64,000 nt of DNA from Lineus longissimus (taxonomy: Eukaryota; Nemertea; Pilidiophora; Heteronemertea; Lineidae), in contig NC_088317.1 in assembly GCF_910592395.1 (NCBI RefSeq), positions 8,620,001-8,684,000 on the forward strand. The letters are read 5' to 3'. The translations under genes were made by a program, and so were the position numbers. Position 1 is the stretch's first letter. Each line of letters opens with the position of its first letter. Shown piece by piece: positions 10,522 to 21,491 of the stretch. The notes beneath the pieces are model-generated. The model had not been told where the DNA came from. It saw only the letters and a list, made by a program, of their open reading frames with translations, and ran no database searches.

Positions 10522-10929
10522 TTTTGTTTCATTTTATTTTTGGAGCTTCGTTTCACTTCTTGTTCCAGCGGGAGCTGGCGCTCCATGTTAAAATAGTTGT
10601 CCAAATTATTGGTTATCACAGATGCGTGGAATATAATTATCCTCAACTGAAAAATATATGTTAGAATAGTTGTTTAACACGATTGTGTGGATTCTATCAT
10701 CAATTGAGAAATATATGTTGAAATAGTCGTTTATAACATTTTCACTTATTTCACCCTCGATTTATAATACTATTTTTTTTTAAATCGACGAATAATTAAA
10801 TTTAATTAAATAGAAATGGACTTCATGATAAATGAAAAATAACCTTTTACAATTTATGGTGGACTGGTGATAACGTTTCAGGTATTACCGAATTGTTAAA
10901 AATGGAAAATGATTCAATGACAACCATCC

Positions 10930-11496
10930 AACTCTTTCTATGTCCCTTTTGATGGTCGTTTCAGTTCATTCGAACTTTGCTCCTTTATCATTGGACGCAT
11001 CAAAAATCTTTCCGGACATGTTAACATCAGCGCTAGCTGTGACAACAATAATTACCTTATCATTGAACTTACTGAGGACAAGTTGTTTATGTTGAAAGAT
11101 TCCTATCTTGGTGATGAATATTTTACAACAGTAAACGAATTGTTTGGCTTTAAACAAACTAAATTCACCAAGAAAGGAAAATACTACTCCACCAAGCCAC
11201 TTAATTTTTAGAGGAAATATCTGTTCCTACAAGCTTATTTGGTTGACAAAAGTAAGACACTCTTAAACAACAAACCATCTACAATTTTCTGCGTTGTACC
11301 CGTGGAAGACGGTGACCAGATAACGATGCAACGATACAAACCGAATTGTAAGAAAATGGTAAATAAGTGTACGAATCACATAAAACTAGAAATCACTGAT
11401 GAGAATGGTAAACTAATTAATTTCAGAGGAACAGAGGTTTCTTTAGAATTAAGAATAGAGTTTTACTCTTGTGGTGAAGCACAATTTTGTTGTTAA
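10930..11496 (+). pseudogene. Fibre-like structural protein of the element, plus-strand paralog
   Basis: The 85-residue frame 11,239-11,496 contains LVDKSKTLLNNKPSTIFCVV and KLEITDENGKLINFRG, the same beta-rich end as the minus-strand gene at 8,238. Upstream, in the same sense, an open stretch (about 11,010-11,210) reads NYLIIELTEDKLFMLKDSYL and ends at a TAG near 11,210, after which the conserved part resumes. So it is one gene with an internal stop and a lost N terminus. It lies on the opposite strand from its paralog, facing the polymerase gene. Assignment is by shared motif order, not by search. The minus-strand frame at 10,966-11,157 is a shadow. Confidence 0.45.
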
Positions 11497-11499
11497 GGA

Positions 11500-12440
11500 C
11501 GAAGTCTGATGGGATCATTAAAGGACTTTTAAGTTTTTTTTATTTTTCGGGAGAGCTCCTTTAGGGGCTAGCGCTCCGCTGTTTTTTAATTTTTTTTAAT
11601 TTTAATTTTTTTAATTTTTTTAATTTTTCTAATTTTAAGAATTTTAGATTTATTGAACAAATAAGATTTCATGATGTTGGTTTTTATTTTACCCTTTGTA
11701 AACATAGTAAATATTAGGATTTCCCTTCAAAGTTTTCCTCTGAGATTCCGTCATCTTGTTGTAACGTTCTGGTAGATTCGTTGTTATTTCATGAATACTA
11801 CCTAATTTCGAAAACACTGGAGTAATTTCCAGTACTTTGTGTTTCACAAATATCTTTTATTTTATATTTTTCACCAATTTCTAAGTCTTCGAGTATTCTA
11901 AGTCTTCGAGTTTTCCATAATTTTTTAGCGTTTTAGGTTTGAAATCCATGTTCAAATCCTCTAAAATTTTGATGGATTTTCGACATTTTCGACTTCTTTA
12001 TTTTCACTTACGATAAGTATCAATGTGGAAGTTAACTGCTCTAAAGCTCCATTTATAGTACTTTTTTTAAATAGACGAATTATCAGGTTTTTAACAATTT
12101 AAGGGAAAAAAACATCTTAAATGGAACAAATAAAGTATCAACCTAAAAATAATTTTGTCGAGATTATCTTTCTGAAGTTTTAAAGAAAAACTACAACCAC
12201 CATCTTAAATCTGAAAAACATAAAAATAACACAAAAAAACTATCAGAGGATTTAAATAGAACACTAACCCCATCGGGAGCGAGCTTTGCTACACTTCGTG
12301 TTGGCACTCCTAAGAACGAAGTTCCCCAATTCAGAACAAAGTTCCGGCATGAGCCGGCGCTCCAGCGGAAGAGCCAGAGGAAGAACCTACTAACAGTTCT
12401 ATTAATACTTCACAACTCACAGAAAAAGAGGAAGATTTTT
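11500..12440. other. Element intergenic region, possible small minus-strand ORF
   Basis: The region contains a GC-rich hairpin (11,551-11,577), T/A-rich low complexity (11,580-11,650) and a second hairpin cluster (12,270-12,363). On the minus strand around 11,850-11,690 a stretch reads with protein-like composition (VFSKLGSIHEITTNLPERYN ...) to a stop, probably a small element gene about 55 residues long. A 41-bp segment (12,008-12,048) is repeated exactly at 12,627-12,667 within the polymerase gene. Confidence 0.4.
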
Positions 12441-14680
12441 TGTCAATGGCGGGAAAAATTAAAGAAATAGAAATAGTAAACAAATTTGGAAGAAAGGGAA
12501 AAAAAAACATCTACCTTCAGATTTTGTAATTGTGCATTTTAGACAACCACAAGTAAGTAGCAACAGACTTGTTGAATTACAAAGAGAAATTTGTTGAGAG
12601 TTTGTCACTTCTAAAAAGCTATCATTTTACGATAAGTATCAATGTGGAAGTTAACTGCTCTAAAGCTTCTTTTTTAAAGAATAACACCAAAATTTCATGG
12701 AATTCATTCATTCATTCATTCATTCATTCATTTGAAGTTGTTTTTTTAAAAAATCAAAACCAGAAGTTGCCTTACAAAAATGTTTGGAATACATCACACT
12801 ACAAATCGAAGAGAGATATTTTAAAGGAAGTGGACTGACATAAAAAGATAAACAGAGTGGAATTATTTTTAGTTGCGTACAGAGATACCAAAGGTGGGCA
12901 CTTCATTAAACTTCCTTTTCAAATCTAGTTTGATAATAATGTACAATGTAATGACGGGAAGTGTTTTTGTGGAGTTTGCTAGCAGCACGTTACCAACCAA
13001 TTAATCACAATTGTGATGCGAGCTCCTAAAGGATATATGAAGGTAAAATGAAAATATATAATCTTCCAGTGTGTGTAAAAAAGATGTGCCAAAAATTGAA
13101 AGAGAAAATAATAATCTGAAGATTAATATTTTTGAGTTGGTGAAACCAGCAGGGTTGAATAAGCAATTAAATAATCTGTTATATTACACTTTGGAACCAC
13201 TATATCTATCTGATAATTTTGAGGATGAAAACGTAATAGATATATTGTACTACCAAGAACATTATATGCTACTGAAAAATATATCTGTATTTTTTCGTAA
13301 TAATAGCAGTAACAAAACATGTATTCATGTAGAAGGTGTATGAATGATTTTGATAGGGAAATAACCCTAGTTAATCACAAAAAAATGTGGGGTACATGAT
13401 TATTGCGAAGTCAAAATGCCGCAGAAGGGAAGCGCATCAGGAAACCTGAAATTTAAAAACCACTCGTTTAAAAATAGTGTTCCTTTCGTGATGTATGCCG
13501 ATTTCGAAGCAACTAGTGATAATTTAAATGATTTCTAGGGTGTTCTAGTAAAAGTTACTGATGAGGAATCAGAAAAAACTAAGCGATTAAAAATCCAAAA
13601 AGCCTCTGCTTGGGATGGTATATTCATTCAGATTATCCAGAACTTTTTGAAAGCGCATATTTTTCATACCGCGGGGAGGATGTGGTTGATTGGTTTTGTG
13701 AATGATTAATGCAGAAGGAAGATGAATTTGGGAAACTTTTAGATACAGAAGTATAAATGGAATTGACTAACGAAGAGCAAGAAAAGTTTGAGTTGGATAA
13801 GAAAAATGGAAACTGTTATTATTGTGGTAAAGATAATAAGAATAATGAAAAAATAGTTAGGGATCATGATCATTACAGTGGTAAGTTTAGAGGTGCAGCT
13901 CACAACTTTTGTAACCTCATGGCAAAACATGCCAACTTTGTACCTATTTTCTTCAACAATCTTAGTCACCTTGACTCTCATCTTTTCATTAAAACACTGG
14001 TTAAAAAACATTGATTAAGAAGACAAAAAATTACAGGCTGAAACTCCTTCCCAAATCAGCTGAGGACTATATTTCTTTTCAGTTTGGTTGTTTTCGGTTT
14101 TTAGATTCCTTCAGGTTTCTACAAACCAGTTTGGCCAACATCACAAAATCAATGGTAGACTGCGACTCACCAGGAAGTTTTATCCAGACAACAAAGATTT
14201 CAAATTACTGAGAAAGAAAGGTTCTGTACCATATTCTTTTTACACCTCACAAGGAAGTTGCAACAAAGAAACACTCAGCGAAGATATGTACTGTGTTTTT
14301 TAACGATTTAAAAAATGAAATGGAATCTCCTGAGGTGTATCAAAAAGCAAAATAGATTTGGGATCACTTCAAAACGAAAGATCGGAGCCCCCGATGGGAC
14401 CATGGAAAATATATAGATTTGTACCAAAAATCGGATGTGTTACTTTTGGCAAACTTTTTGAAAAATTTAGAGAGGTCAATTTAAACTATTTTGAAATCGA
14501 TCCTTGTCATTGTTGCTCCGCTCCTGGTCTCACTTGGCAAGCAGGACTGAAATATACAGGCATCAATCTAGATTAACTAACTGAAGTTGATTCTTTTCTG
14601 CTATTTGAAAAAGCAATAAGAGGTGGAATTTCTGGGGTGATGGGAACTAGATATTTCAAAGCTGATGACTAACACAGGGA
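12440..14680 (+). pseudogene. Family B DNA polymerase of the Polinton-like element, truncated and broken
   Basis: This is the protein-primed-type PolB used by Polintons and adintoviruses to copy their linear genome. In order on the plus strand: an N-terminal region (about 12,440-12,840, frameshifted); the segment CKKDVPKIERENNNLKIN followed by LYLSDNFEDENVIDILYYQE (13,071-13,343); exonuclease motif I VMYADFEA (near 13,490); an HNH/endonuclease-VII-like insert at 13,757-14,014 with CYYCG and VRDHDHYSGKFRGAAHNFCN; the Exo II-like block ISFQFGCFRFLDSFRFLQ (14,070-14,125); and YKLYQKSDVLLLANF-like sense near 14,410-14,460. Coding sense ends near 14,680, before the YxDTDS polymerase motif, so the catalytic half is missing. 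Many frameshifts and stops. An (ATTC)n microsatellite (12,702-12,731) lies inside it. Confidence 0.75.
12702..12731. repeat. (ATTC)n microsatellite
   Basis: About seven uninterrupted ATTC units lie within the broken polymerase gene. They translate as a run of Ser-Phe-Ile-His, which shows that the local reading frame is not functional. Confidence 0.9.
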
Positions 14681-14819
14681 TTTATGGCCAGTGAAATCAA
14701 TGTCTTGTACGAATGTGAAATTGAATATCTTATTTCACGTTTCTTTACAAATGGGGTCACATGAAAACCTGACGTCTATGTTAACTCATCCCTTCACCTC
14801 GTTTTCAACTTGACCTTCA

Positions 14820-15056
14820 CAGTTATACATTATACTTCTCAATCTCTAGGGGAAGTCTGGATAATACATCGGCATCTGTGTTTTCGACCAGGCTTGTAGT
14901 GGATCTTGGAATTGTAGTCCGCTAACTCTGACACCCACCGCTGTCTTGTTGCATCTAGTTCGCGGTAGTCATTACATAGGTCAGTTGATTATAATCGGTA
15001 AAAACATCAAAGTAGGGAGCATAATACAGATAGTCGTGAAAGCGTTCAGTGACTGC
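14820..15056 (-). pseudogene. Ty3/gypsy RNase H fragment
   Basis: Minus-strand sense in two frames gives the RNase H end of a gypsy pol. The first part reads KWAVTERFHDYLYYAP and DVFTDYNQLTYV, and the second, after a frameshift, reads LDATRQRWVSELADYNSKIH, YKPG and then DADVLSRLP. This order (catalytic TD, then RW-x-L-x-x-Y, then DALSR) is diagnostic of gypsy-type RNase H. No LTR or other pol domain is adjacent. It lies between the truncated polymerase and the 0.9-kb tandem repeat. Confidence 0.7.
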
Positions 15057-17362
15057 CCATTTGAAAAAATTTTCAAAATGTTAACCCCTGAAATGTACCT
15101 TCATTGAGACAAGACCACTAATGAATATTCATAGGTTGGAGGGTCGAGGCCTATCAATTAGACGAGTGCATGTTTTTAACTCTCAAGTACATATTTGGAG
15201 AGGTATTGAAAAAATATTTGCTGTGGCAAGTCTACAGATATAAAGATATATTTGATGAAAAAATTAATTTCGAATTTTGCTAATTTGGTAATAGGGGGCG
15301 TGTTTTGAGTTTTTTCTGCCAGTTGGCTGAAAAGAGTGGAAATATCAAAGTCTGTCTAATTTGTCGATTATCAAAAAAATTCCGTGGTCAATCACCAGTT
15401 TATTTTTCACCATTTACTTGCCCGACTGTCCGGAATAACATAATCTAAATTTCAGATTCACAACCGCACGCATTATTTGATGCGTCGCGGTCAAACAGTG
15501 ACAATTTAACTGCTAAAAGGCTTAAAAAATCAATTGTGGTCTTGTCTCCATTTACACTACATTTTGGGTCAATATAAAGAAAAATTTGAATGTGCTCAAA
15601 TCACTCTAATTCATTTAGAATATTGTATTGCTGATGATTTAAGGTCAAAACAAGCTAAAATAATGAGAAAAAAACTTAATTTGACCCAAATAAGAGTCAA
15701 CCTAACCCCGGTCTAAGTTCGGTTTCATTTTTACAAGTGTTGTTGTTTGCCATTCATTTTGTAATTTCTTTGAAACTACTTAGGCCTTGATTCTGAAAGT
15801 TGTGCCCTAAGCAGCAAAGATATTCGTAAATCACATCCTAAATTTTCAGCTCCATAGCTTGCTTATTCTGGCCAAGGCAGGTATTTGAATTTGGTGCTGT
15901 TGGCTGCAAAATCATGACTTTTTGTCGATTTTGTGCTCTTTCGTCGCTTTGGTACAGTCATCTACATTAGTTTGAAAAATTTTTCAAAATGTTAACCCCT
16001 GAAATGTACCTTCATTGAGACAAGACCACTAATGAATATTCATAGGTTGGAGGGTCGAGGCCTATCAATTAGACAAGTGCATGTTTTTAACTCTCAAGTA
16101 CATAATTGGAGAGGTATTGAAAAAATATTTGCTGTGGCAAGTCTACAGATATAAAGATATATTTGATGAAAAAATTAATTTCGAATTTTGCTAATTTGGT
16201 AAAAGGGGGCGTGTTTTGAGTTTTTCTGCCAGTTGGCTGAAAAGAGTGGAAATACCAAAGTCTGTCTAATTTGTCGATTATCAAAAAAATTCCGTGGTCA
16301 ATCACCAGTTTATTTTTCACCATTTACTTGCCCGACTGTCCGGAATAACATAATCTAAATTTCAGATTCACAACCGCACGCATTATTTGATGCGTCGCGG
16401 TCAAACATTGACAATTTAACTGCTAAAAAGGCTTAAAAAATCAATTGTGGTCTTGTCTCCATTTCCACTACATTTTGGGTCAATATAGTGAAAAATTTGA
16501 ATGTGCTCAAATCACTCTAATTCATTTAGAATATTGTATTGCTGATGATTTAAGGTCAAAACAAGCTAAAATAATGAGAAAAAAACTTAATTTGACCCAA
16601 ATATAAGTCAACCTAACCCCGGTCTAAGTTCGGTTTCATTTTAACAAGTCTTGTTGTGTTGCCATTCATTTTGTAATTTCTTTGAAACTACTAAGGCCTT
16701 GATTCTGAAAGTTGTGCCCTAAGCAGCAAAGATATTCGTAAATCATATCCTAAATTTTCAGCTCCATATCTTGCTTATTATGGCCAGGGCAGGTATTTGA
16801 ATTTGGTCCTGTTGGCTGCAAAATCATGACTTTTTGTCGATTTTGTGCTCTTTCGTCGCTTAGGCACAATTGTACCACTCTTTGAAATGTCTCTCATTTC
16901 TCCAAAAATGTCCAGATATGACTTTCCCTTGTTGGAGAGTTGTAGGATGTCATCTACATTAGACCTATCAATTAGACGAGTGCATGTTTTTAACTCTCAA
17001 GTACATATTTGGAGAGGTATTGAAAAAATATTTGCTGTGGCAAGTCTACAGATGTAAAGATATATTTGATGAAAAAATTAATTTCGAATTTTGCTAATTT
17101 GGTAATAGGGGGCGTGTTTTGAGTTTTTTCTGCCAGTTGGCTGAAAAGAGTGGAAATATCAAAGTCTGTCTAATTTGTCGATTATCAAAAAATTTCCGTG
17201 GTCAATCACCAGTTTATTTTTCACCATTTACTTGCCCGACTGTCCGGAATAACATAATCTAAATTTCAGATTCACAACCGCACGCATTATTTGATGCATC
17301 GCGGTCAAACATTGACAATTTAACTGCTAAAAGGCTTAAAAAATCAATTGTGGCATTGTCTC
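15057..17362. repeat. Tandem direct repeat of about 907 bp, 2.4 copies
   Basis: Landmarks such as TTTCAAAATGTTAACCCC (15,071 and 15,982) and CTATCAATTAGAC (15,151, 16,062, 16,965) recur at offsets of 911 and 903 bp. The third copy starts about 94 bp into the unit and ends near 17,362. Copy 2 carries about 60 extra bases before its end (near 16,863-16,960), and copies 2 and 3 share the junction CATCTACATTAG. Differences between copies are few substitutions and small indels, so the duplication is fairly recent. No long coding frame is conserved across copies. Confidence 0.85.
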
Positions 17363-18241
17363 CGATCCACGGCCAAGGGAAAATCAAGTCATCAATTAAT
17401 AAAGTAAGATTTTTTGCATCAAATCAGAGTTATTAGTACTTTTCTGCTATGAAATAAATCTTCAGACAATAAGTTATCATTTGAATAATGAAAAGTGCTG
17501 TTTTGATGGGGAAAAATAGGGGTTTTAAAACCAAATAGCCGGGCACCGATCTTCCAAAATTAGCGATGGTTTCAAAACAGTCTCCCAGATATAGCGCAAT
17601 CTCTTCATTATCATAATGGGATTTGGAGGCATGTTTACATATTTTACAAGTTTGAGACATGTAGGACCTAAAACTCGCATAGATTCCCATAGATCCCCTC
17701 TATTTGTCGAGTTAGCGTCCCTGTAAGATCATGCATTTTCGGACACTAGAACGAAATCTTCCTGCGGATATCGCGGTTTCGGTGATGATTTAAGGAGAAA
17801 TTGATTGTTCTTAGAATTGTATGCCACAGAAATGAGTTCATACTTCATGAATACATGAATATATTATGATATGGGCGGGCTTCTAAGTCAAAACAATAAC
17901 AAACTCAACTGCATCTCTACCGTGTATCGCGTAGCGCATTGCCTAGTGTATTTCGTAGTGTATTTTAGCGGAGACATTATTTCCGCACTTTGGCCAAGCC
18001 AAAAGTCTTTTTTATTCGTGGAAGTTAATCTGCTCTGTAAATTTTATTTTACACAGGAAGAATCCATACTAGGTATTGCAATTTTTCATGTCTATTGGTG
18101 TTTTTGTGTGCAGGAGCGCACCAGACAGTGAGACGTGGAGATGTGTTCAGTGCTGGTGCTGTCAGTAGACTGAATCTGATTGGCCATAGCGATCAGTAAT
18201 ATGGGATGTGATCACGTGATATGACGTCACCGCGGTATCCT
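17363..18241. mobile_element. Partial TIR DNA transposon (right end present)
   Basis: The left part (17,363-17,520, starting GATCCACGGCCAAGGG) is about 90 percent identical by eye to 21,553-21,698. The right end at 18,222-18,241 reads TGACGTCACCGCGGTATCCT, the exact reverse complement of the terminus at 21,492-21,511. Together the two loci suggest a non-autonomous element about 0.9-1 kb long with a TIR of at least 20 bp. The left end of this copy is cut by the tandem repeat. No transposase frame seen. Confidence 0.5.
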
Positions 18242-19317
18242 CTTTGGTTTGCTTACCTGGAAGAAGAGTAACCAGTAAATGACAGAAAACGGGAATTTGA
18301 AAGTGGTGATGAGGCATGTGCCGAATTTCTTGGAGTTTGGACGATGGTTTTTACTTCAAAAAGACAAGTTTGGAATTTTTAATGTTTATTTAGGGATAAG
18401 AAGTCCAATGTCTAAAGCAAACCGATTTGCTAGAATGTGGCGTGAATAAATATGACATTTGAAGATGGCTCGTTGGCGGGTAGATGTTGTACTCCTATCT
18501 GCTTGTCTTGGTTTTTGCTTTAACTGAAAGGATAAAAGTTGCACCGGGACTAAGTATAAAGTAGTATAACTGATCTAAATGCGTGGAACTTTCAGTGAAG
18601 GAAATCAGGGGAGCCAGAGCGTTCCCAAGAAAGACATGATAATGATGAGAAATAGAGGTAGAAAGATTAAAACTATCACTGAAAGGCCCAAGCATGTTTT
18701 TACACGAATGAGTTAAGAAAAATAGGCGTTCTCATGTGACGCCATCTACCCACAGACCGGTACAACTATATTGTAGAGCAAAAAGGTGTGTCCAATTGTC
18801 GGACGGGAAAATATCACAAAGTAAGAAATACTGATCCGTAGTCGGACACTCTAGCAAATTATAAAAGTGCGGTCTAGATAGGATTGAAAGTCATTCATTG
18901 GGGCAAACACATCGACCAATATAATGGAAGAGTGTAAGCAAGTAAAAACCAAGTCAACTTCTCAGATCAAGGCACCTAACCCGGCCGGGAAGGGGGACCC
19001 AATGTCCACAAAACAAAAACATGGCTGCCGGCAAGATGGGAACAAGCGGAGCCGAGTTGAACCAAGGGGAAATGTTGTAAAAACCACTGAGCTATAATAC
19101 TCACATAACATCGTGCCGGGTAACCGGGACTTTTACAAATAAAAAAAGCAGCACATAGTGAAGTTTACGGTAGTATTTAGTGTAAAGTGTTTTTTGGCAG
19201 AGGCACAGAAAAGCAAGTAGACATAAGATGGCGAATAATGGCAAAGGCCACGAGCCTCGAACTTAAAAAGTGACGTAGGAAGTAAGACCGACTGGCGGCA
19301 AATATAAATTGAAGACG
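18242..19317. other. No gene seen
   Basis: I see no coding pattern or recognised repeat. Open frames on either strand are short and lack domain motifs. Part of 18,960-19,320 is moderately GC-rich and may be the upstream part of the SINE-like sequence. Confidence 0.3.
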
Positions 19318-19610
19318 GGAGCACCGGGCTCATAAGCAGGAGGTGGTGGGTTCATTTTTCGTCTTTGTACCATTGAGTAAGGCACTACTCTACTGGCTTC
19401 TCTCCAGCAAGGAATAAATGGGTACCGAGATTGCAAGCTATGAATGTAAACCGTGAGTGCTGTATTGCTGCAGCTCGGACCTGTGATACTCCCAGAGAGT
19501 AGAACTTAAATCATGAATGTACAGACCAATAGCTCGGGGTAATAATGTGAAGAGCTTTGAGCAACTGAAACTAGTTGGATTTAGCGCTATATAAGTCTCA
19601 TGCGGTAGTA
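19318..19610 (+). repeat. Degenerate tRNA-derived SINE
   Basis: A tRNA-like head has a box B-like stretch (GGAGGTGGTGGGTTCATTTT, 19,339-19,358). A body follows with the pattern TTGTACCATTGAGTAAGGCA and AAATGGGTACCGAG, and a tail with AGAGCTTTGAGCAACTG and TTTAGCGCTATATAAG (19,552-19,594). Head, body and AGCGCTATATAA-type tail in this order are typical of V-SINE/Nin-type SINEs of marine deuterostomes. Box A is not clear, so the 5' end may be truncated. Several substitutions from the usual box B show it is old. Confidence 0.6.
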
Positions 19611-20589
19611 CAGCCGATCAGCGTAATCAGGGTGCTCGTCCTGAATTAGCACCATGAACGGATTGGCCAAAATTTGGTACGAAAAAATCTCACCTTTAAA
19701 TGTATCAGGTACCTTCTTCGGCAAACCACTGGTAGCACCACATGCATCATCTTAACCCGCCATGTTTTAAGATCGCTAAATCACTCACCGAAACCCTTGA
19801 CATTTTCCGCCAAGTAGCTTCGATTTGGACCTCGATCTCAGCAACTGCAGTAGTATCCGATTCTGAGCGACAATATGATTTGAAATATCCATGACAATAC
19901 GACTTAAAATTATGACAATTCATGTTTTGCCATGGATCAGGGGAAACAGGTAGATGGAAATTACTTTAGAATTTGTGGAGTTAAAGCTAGTTTTTGTCTT
20001 GGCTATCCAAGGAGAACGAATTAACGCATTAAACGGATTCTAAAAATACACTAACAAATGCATTAATTGGACTGTTGCCAAAAAAGGCGACGAGGTTGGA
20101 CAACCTGCGATCGCTCTTTAAGTTTTCATATCATGTCTGTGATTGGAGCACGCACTGAGAGCGTGCCGAGAAAACAGGAAAACCGATGGAATCCGTGATG
20201 GGTTTGTGGAGCTCGATAGTTGTGACGCAAACGCATGAGAGTAAGGATGCACAAGCATCTGCCAGCGCTTTAAGAATCGCTGCCAGCTGCGGCTCTGCAC
20301 TAGCAGTGGTATTGTCAGAAGTACTAACGGTTCTTCTTAGGTCACCAGCAGTGAGGACACCACGGGTGGCCGGGTGACAGGAGTACGCTGGCCTCTTGTT
20401 CGGCGATGATGTGTGGTTCTAAGGCGGTCACGACTGACCTGCAACTTCCACTCAATATTTTGAATTTCATGTTGAAATCTGATTGATTCTAATTCTATTA
20501 AAAGTGTGTTGTCCCTCGCCTCCACATTGGACTTCAGTTCCCGGCCATGATGATGAAAAGGTTTCCTATCGATCCAACAGAGTTTCACT
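19611..20589. other. No gene seen
   Basis: There are only short shadow frames. The stretch just before 20,590 may be decayed 5' sequence of the LINE that follows, but its reverse transcriptase sense is not readable upstream of about 20,600. Confidence 0.3.
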
Positions 20590-21491
20590 GTGACGGTAGA
20601 AGTCAACAAAACAAGAGAAGAACCGTCAGCCCTGTTGAAGGTACAGAGTGATGTACTGAAGGCCCTGGACAAAGGTCAAGTGGTGATCCTTGTTATGATC
20701 GATTTGTCGGCAGCATTCGATACGCTAGACCACCAGACATTGCTGACGCGATTCAAGGACGTGTACGGGATAACCGGTCGGGCACTTGATTGGATGGCGT
20801 CATACCTTGGAAATCGGTACCAGACTGTAGTTATTGACGGCAAACAGTCGGAGCCTGTGTTACTTAAATACGGTGTACCTCAGGGATCAGTACTAGGTCC
20901 TAAAATGTATACTATGTACACAAAGCCCCTGGGAAGTGTCGTGAGAAATTTCGGTCAGGATTACCATTTCTACGCTGACGACGCACAGCTATATGCCTCT
21001 TTCACATTGAAGGAGCCTTCAAACCAACTGGCAACCATTTCTACAGTTGAACGATGTCTGTCAGGAACAGGGACCTGGTTTGATGTAAATATGCTAAGTA
21101 AAAACGATGAAAAGACCGAATTGATGCTCTTTGCATCAACACATTCACTCAAGAAAATTGACCATGTGGTTCTTAAAGTTGGTGACACCCAAATTACATC
21201 TTCGAGTAGTGTGCGCAACCTCGGTGTCATGTTTGACACTAGCTTAACCTTGGAGCAGCAGGTAAACAGTGTTTGCAGGTCAGCTTACAATCAGCTAAGA
21301 CTCATTGGTCAAATCAGGCGTTACCTCACCAGGGATGCTACCAAGTCACTGGTTCATGGGCTAGTTATGTCACGCCTTGACTATTGTAACTCGTTGCTCT
21401 ATGGTGTCACCAAGGCTTTGTCTGACAAGGTGCAACGTGCCCAAAATACCGCCGCGAGGATAATCACGCGTACTGCGAAATTCGCCCAAGG
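20590..21491 (+). pseudogene. L2/CR1-like LINE reverse transcriptase, truncated both ends
   Basis: An open frame of about 300 codons spans most of a non-LTR reverse transcriptase. It has LDKGQVVILVMIDLSAAFDT (motif A region, near residues 32-51), YGVPQGSVLGP (motif B, near 97-107), the catalytic box YADDAQLY at about residue 128, and VRNLGVMFD and MSRLDYCNSLLYG downstream. This motif set fits the L2/CR1 group. The N-terminal fingers and endonuclease are missing. LINE sense stops near 21,490, where an unrelated terminus (AGGATACCGCGGTGACGTCA) begins, so the last 17 codons of the frame belong to that transposon. Uninterrupted for 300 codons, so relatively young. Confidence 0.8.

Larger units (their letters stand above)
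7643..12363. repeat. Recurring intergenic GC-rich hairpin, five sites
   Basis: A short hairpin close to GGAGCYRGCGCTCC recurs in this AT-rich element at 7,654-7,667, 9,495-9,508 (degenerate), 10,571-10,584, 11,564-11,577 and 12,351-12,363. Stem arms GGAGC/GCTCC enclose a four-base loop. Several sites share the longer context GAGCTCCGTTAGGAG before it. All five lie between or just beyond reading frames, not inside conserved motifs. They may act as transcription-end hairpins or be small mobile palindromes. Coordinates span the set. Confidence 0.65.
2400..14690. mobile_element. Decayed Polinton/adintovirus-like DNA element, copy 1
   Basis: A minus-strand gene block (about 9,040 down to 2,451) encodes, in order, a fibre-like protein, a Pro-rich protein, a membrane/coiled protein, a large structural protein, a capsid-like protein, a small hydrophobic protein and an A32-type packaging ATPase. 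The plus-strand part (about 10,930-14,680) encodes a second fibre-like protein and a family B DNA polymerase with an embedded HNH/endonuclease-VII-like zinc motif. A capsid plus packaging ATPase plus protein-primed PolB is the hallmark set of Polintons/Mavericks and adintoviruses. I see no integrase, no complete polymerase domain and no terminal inverted repeats, so both ends are uncertain. Nearly every gene is broken, so this is an old endogenous copy. Boundaries are approximate. Confidence 0.75.

Noticed and set aside
7643-12363. CRISPR array from the repeated GC-rich motif
   Set aside because: Spacing is irregular (roughly 0.8-1.9 kb), the organism is eukaryotic and the repeats are hairpins between genes.
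12569-12838. 89-codon frame with repeated SFIH
   Set aside because: It runs through the (ATTC)n microsatellite and is a shadow of the broken polymerase gene, not a separate protein.
20118-20672. Minus-strand frames over the start of the LINE as a host gene
   Set aside because: They overlap clear RT sense on the plus strand and show no domains.
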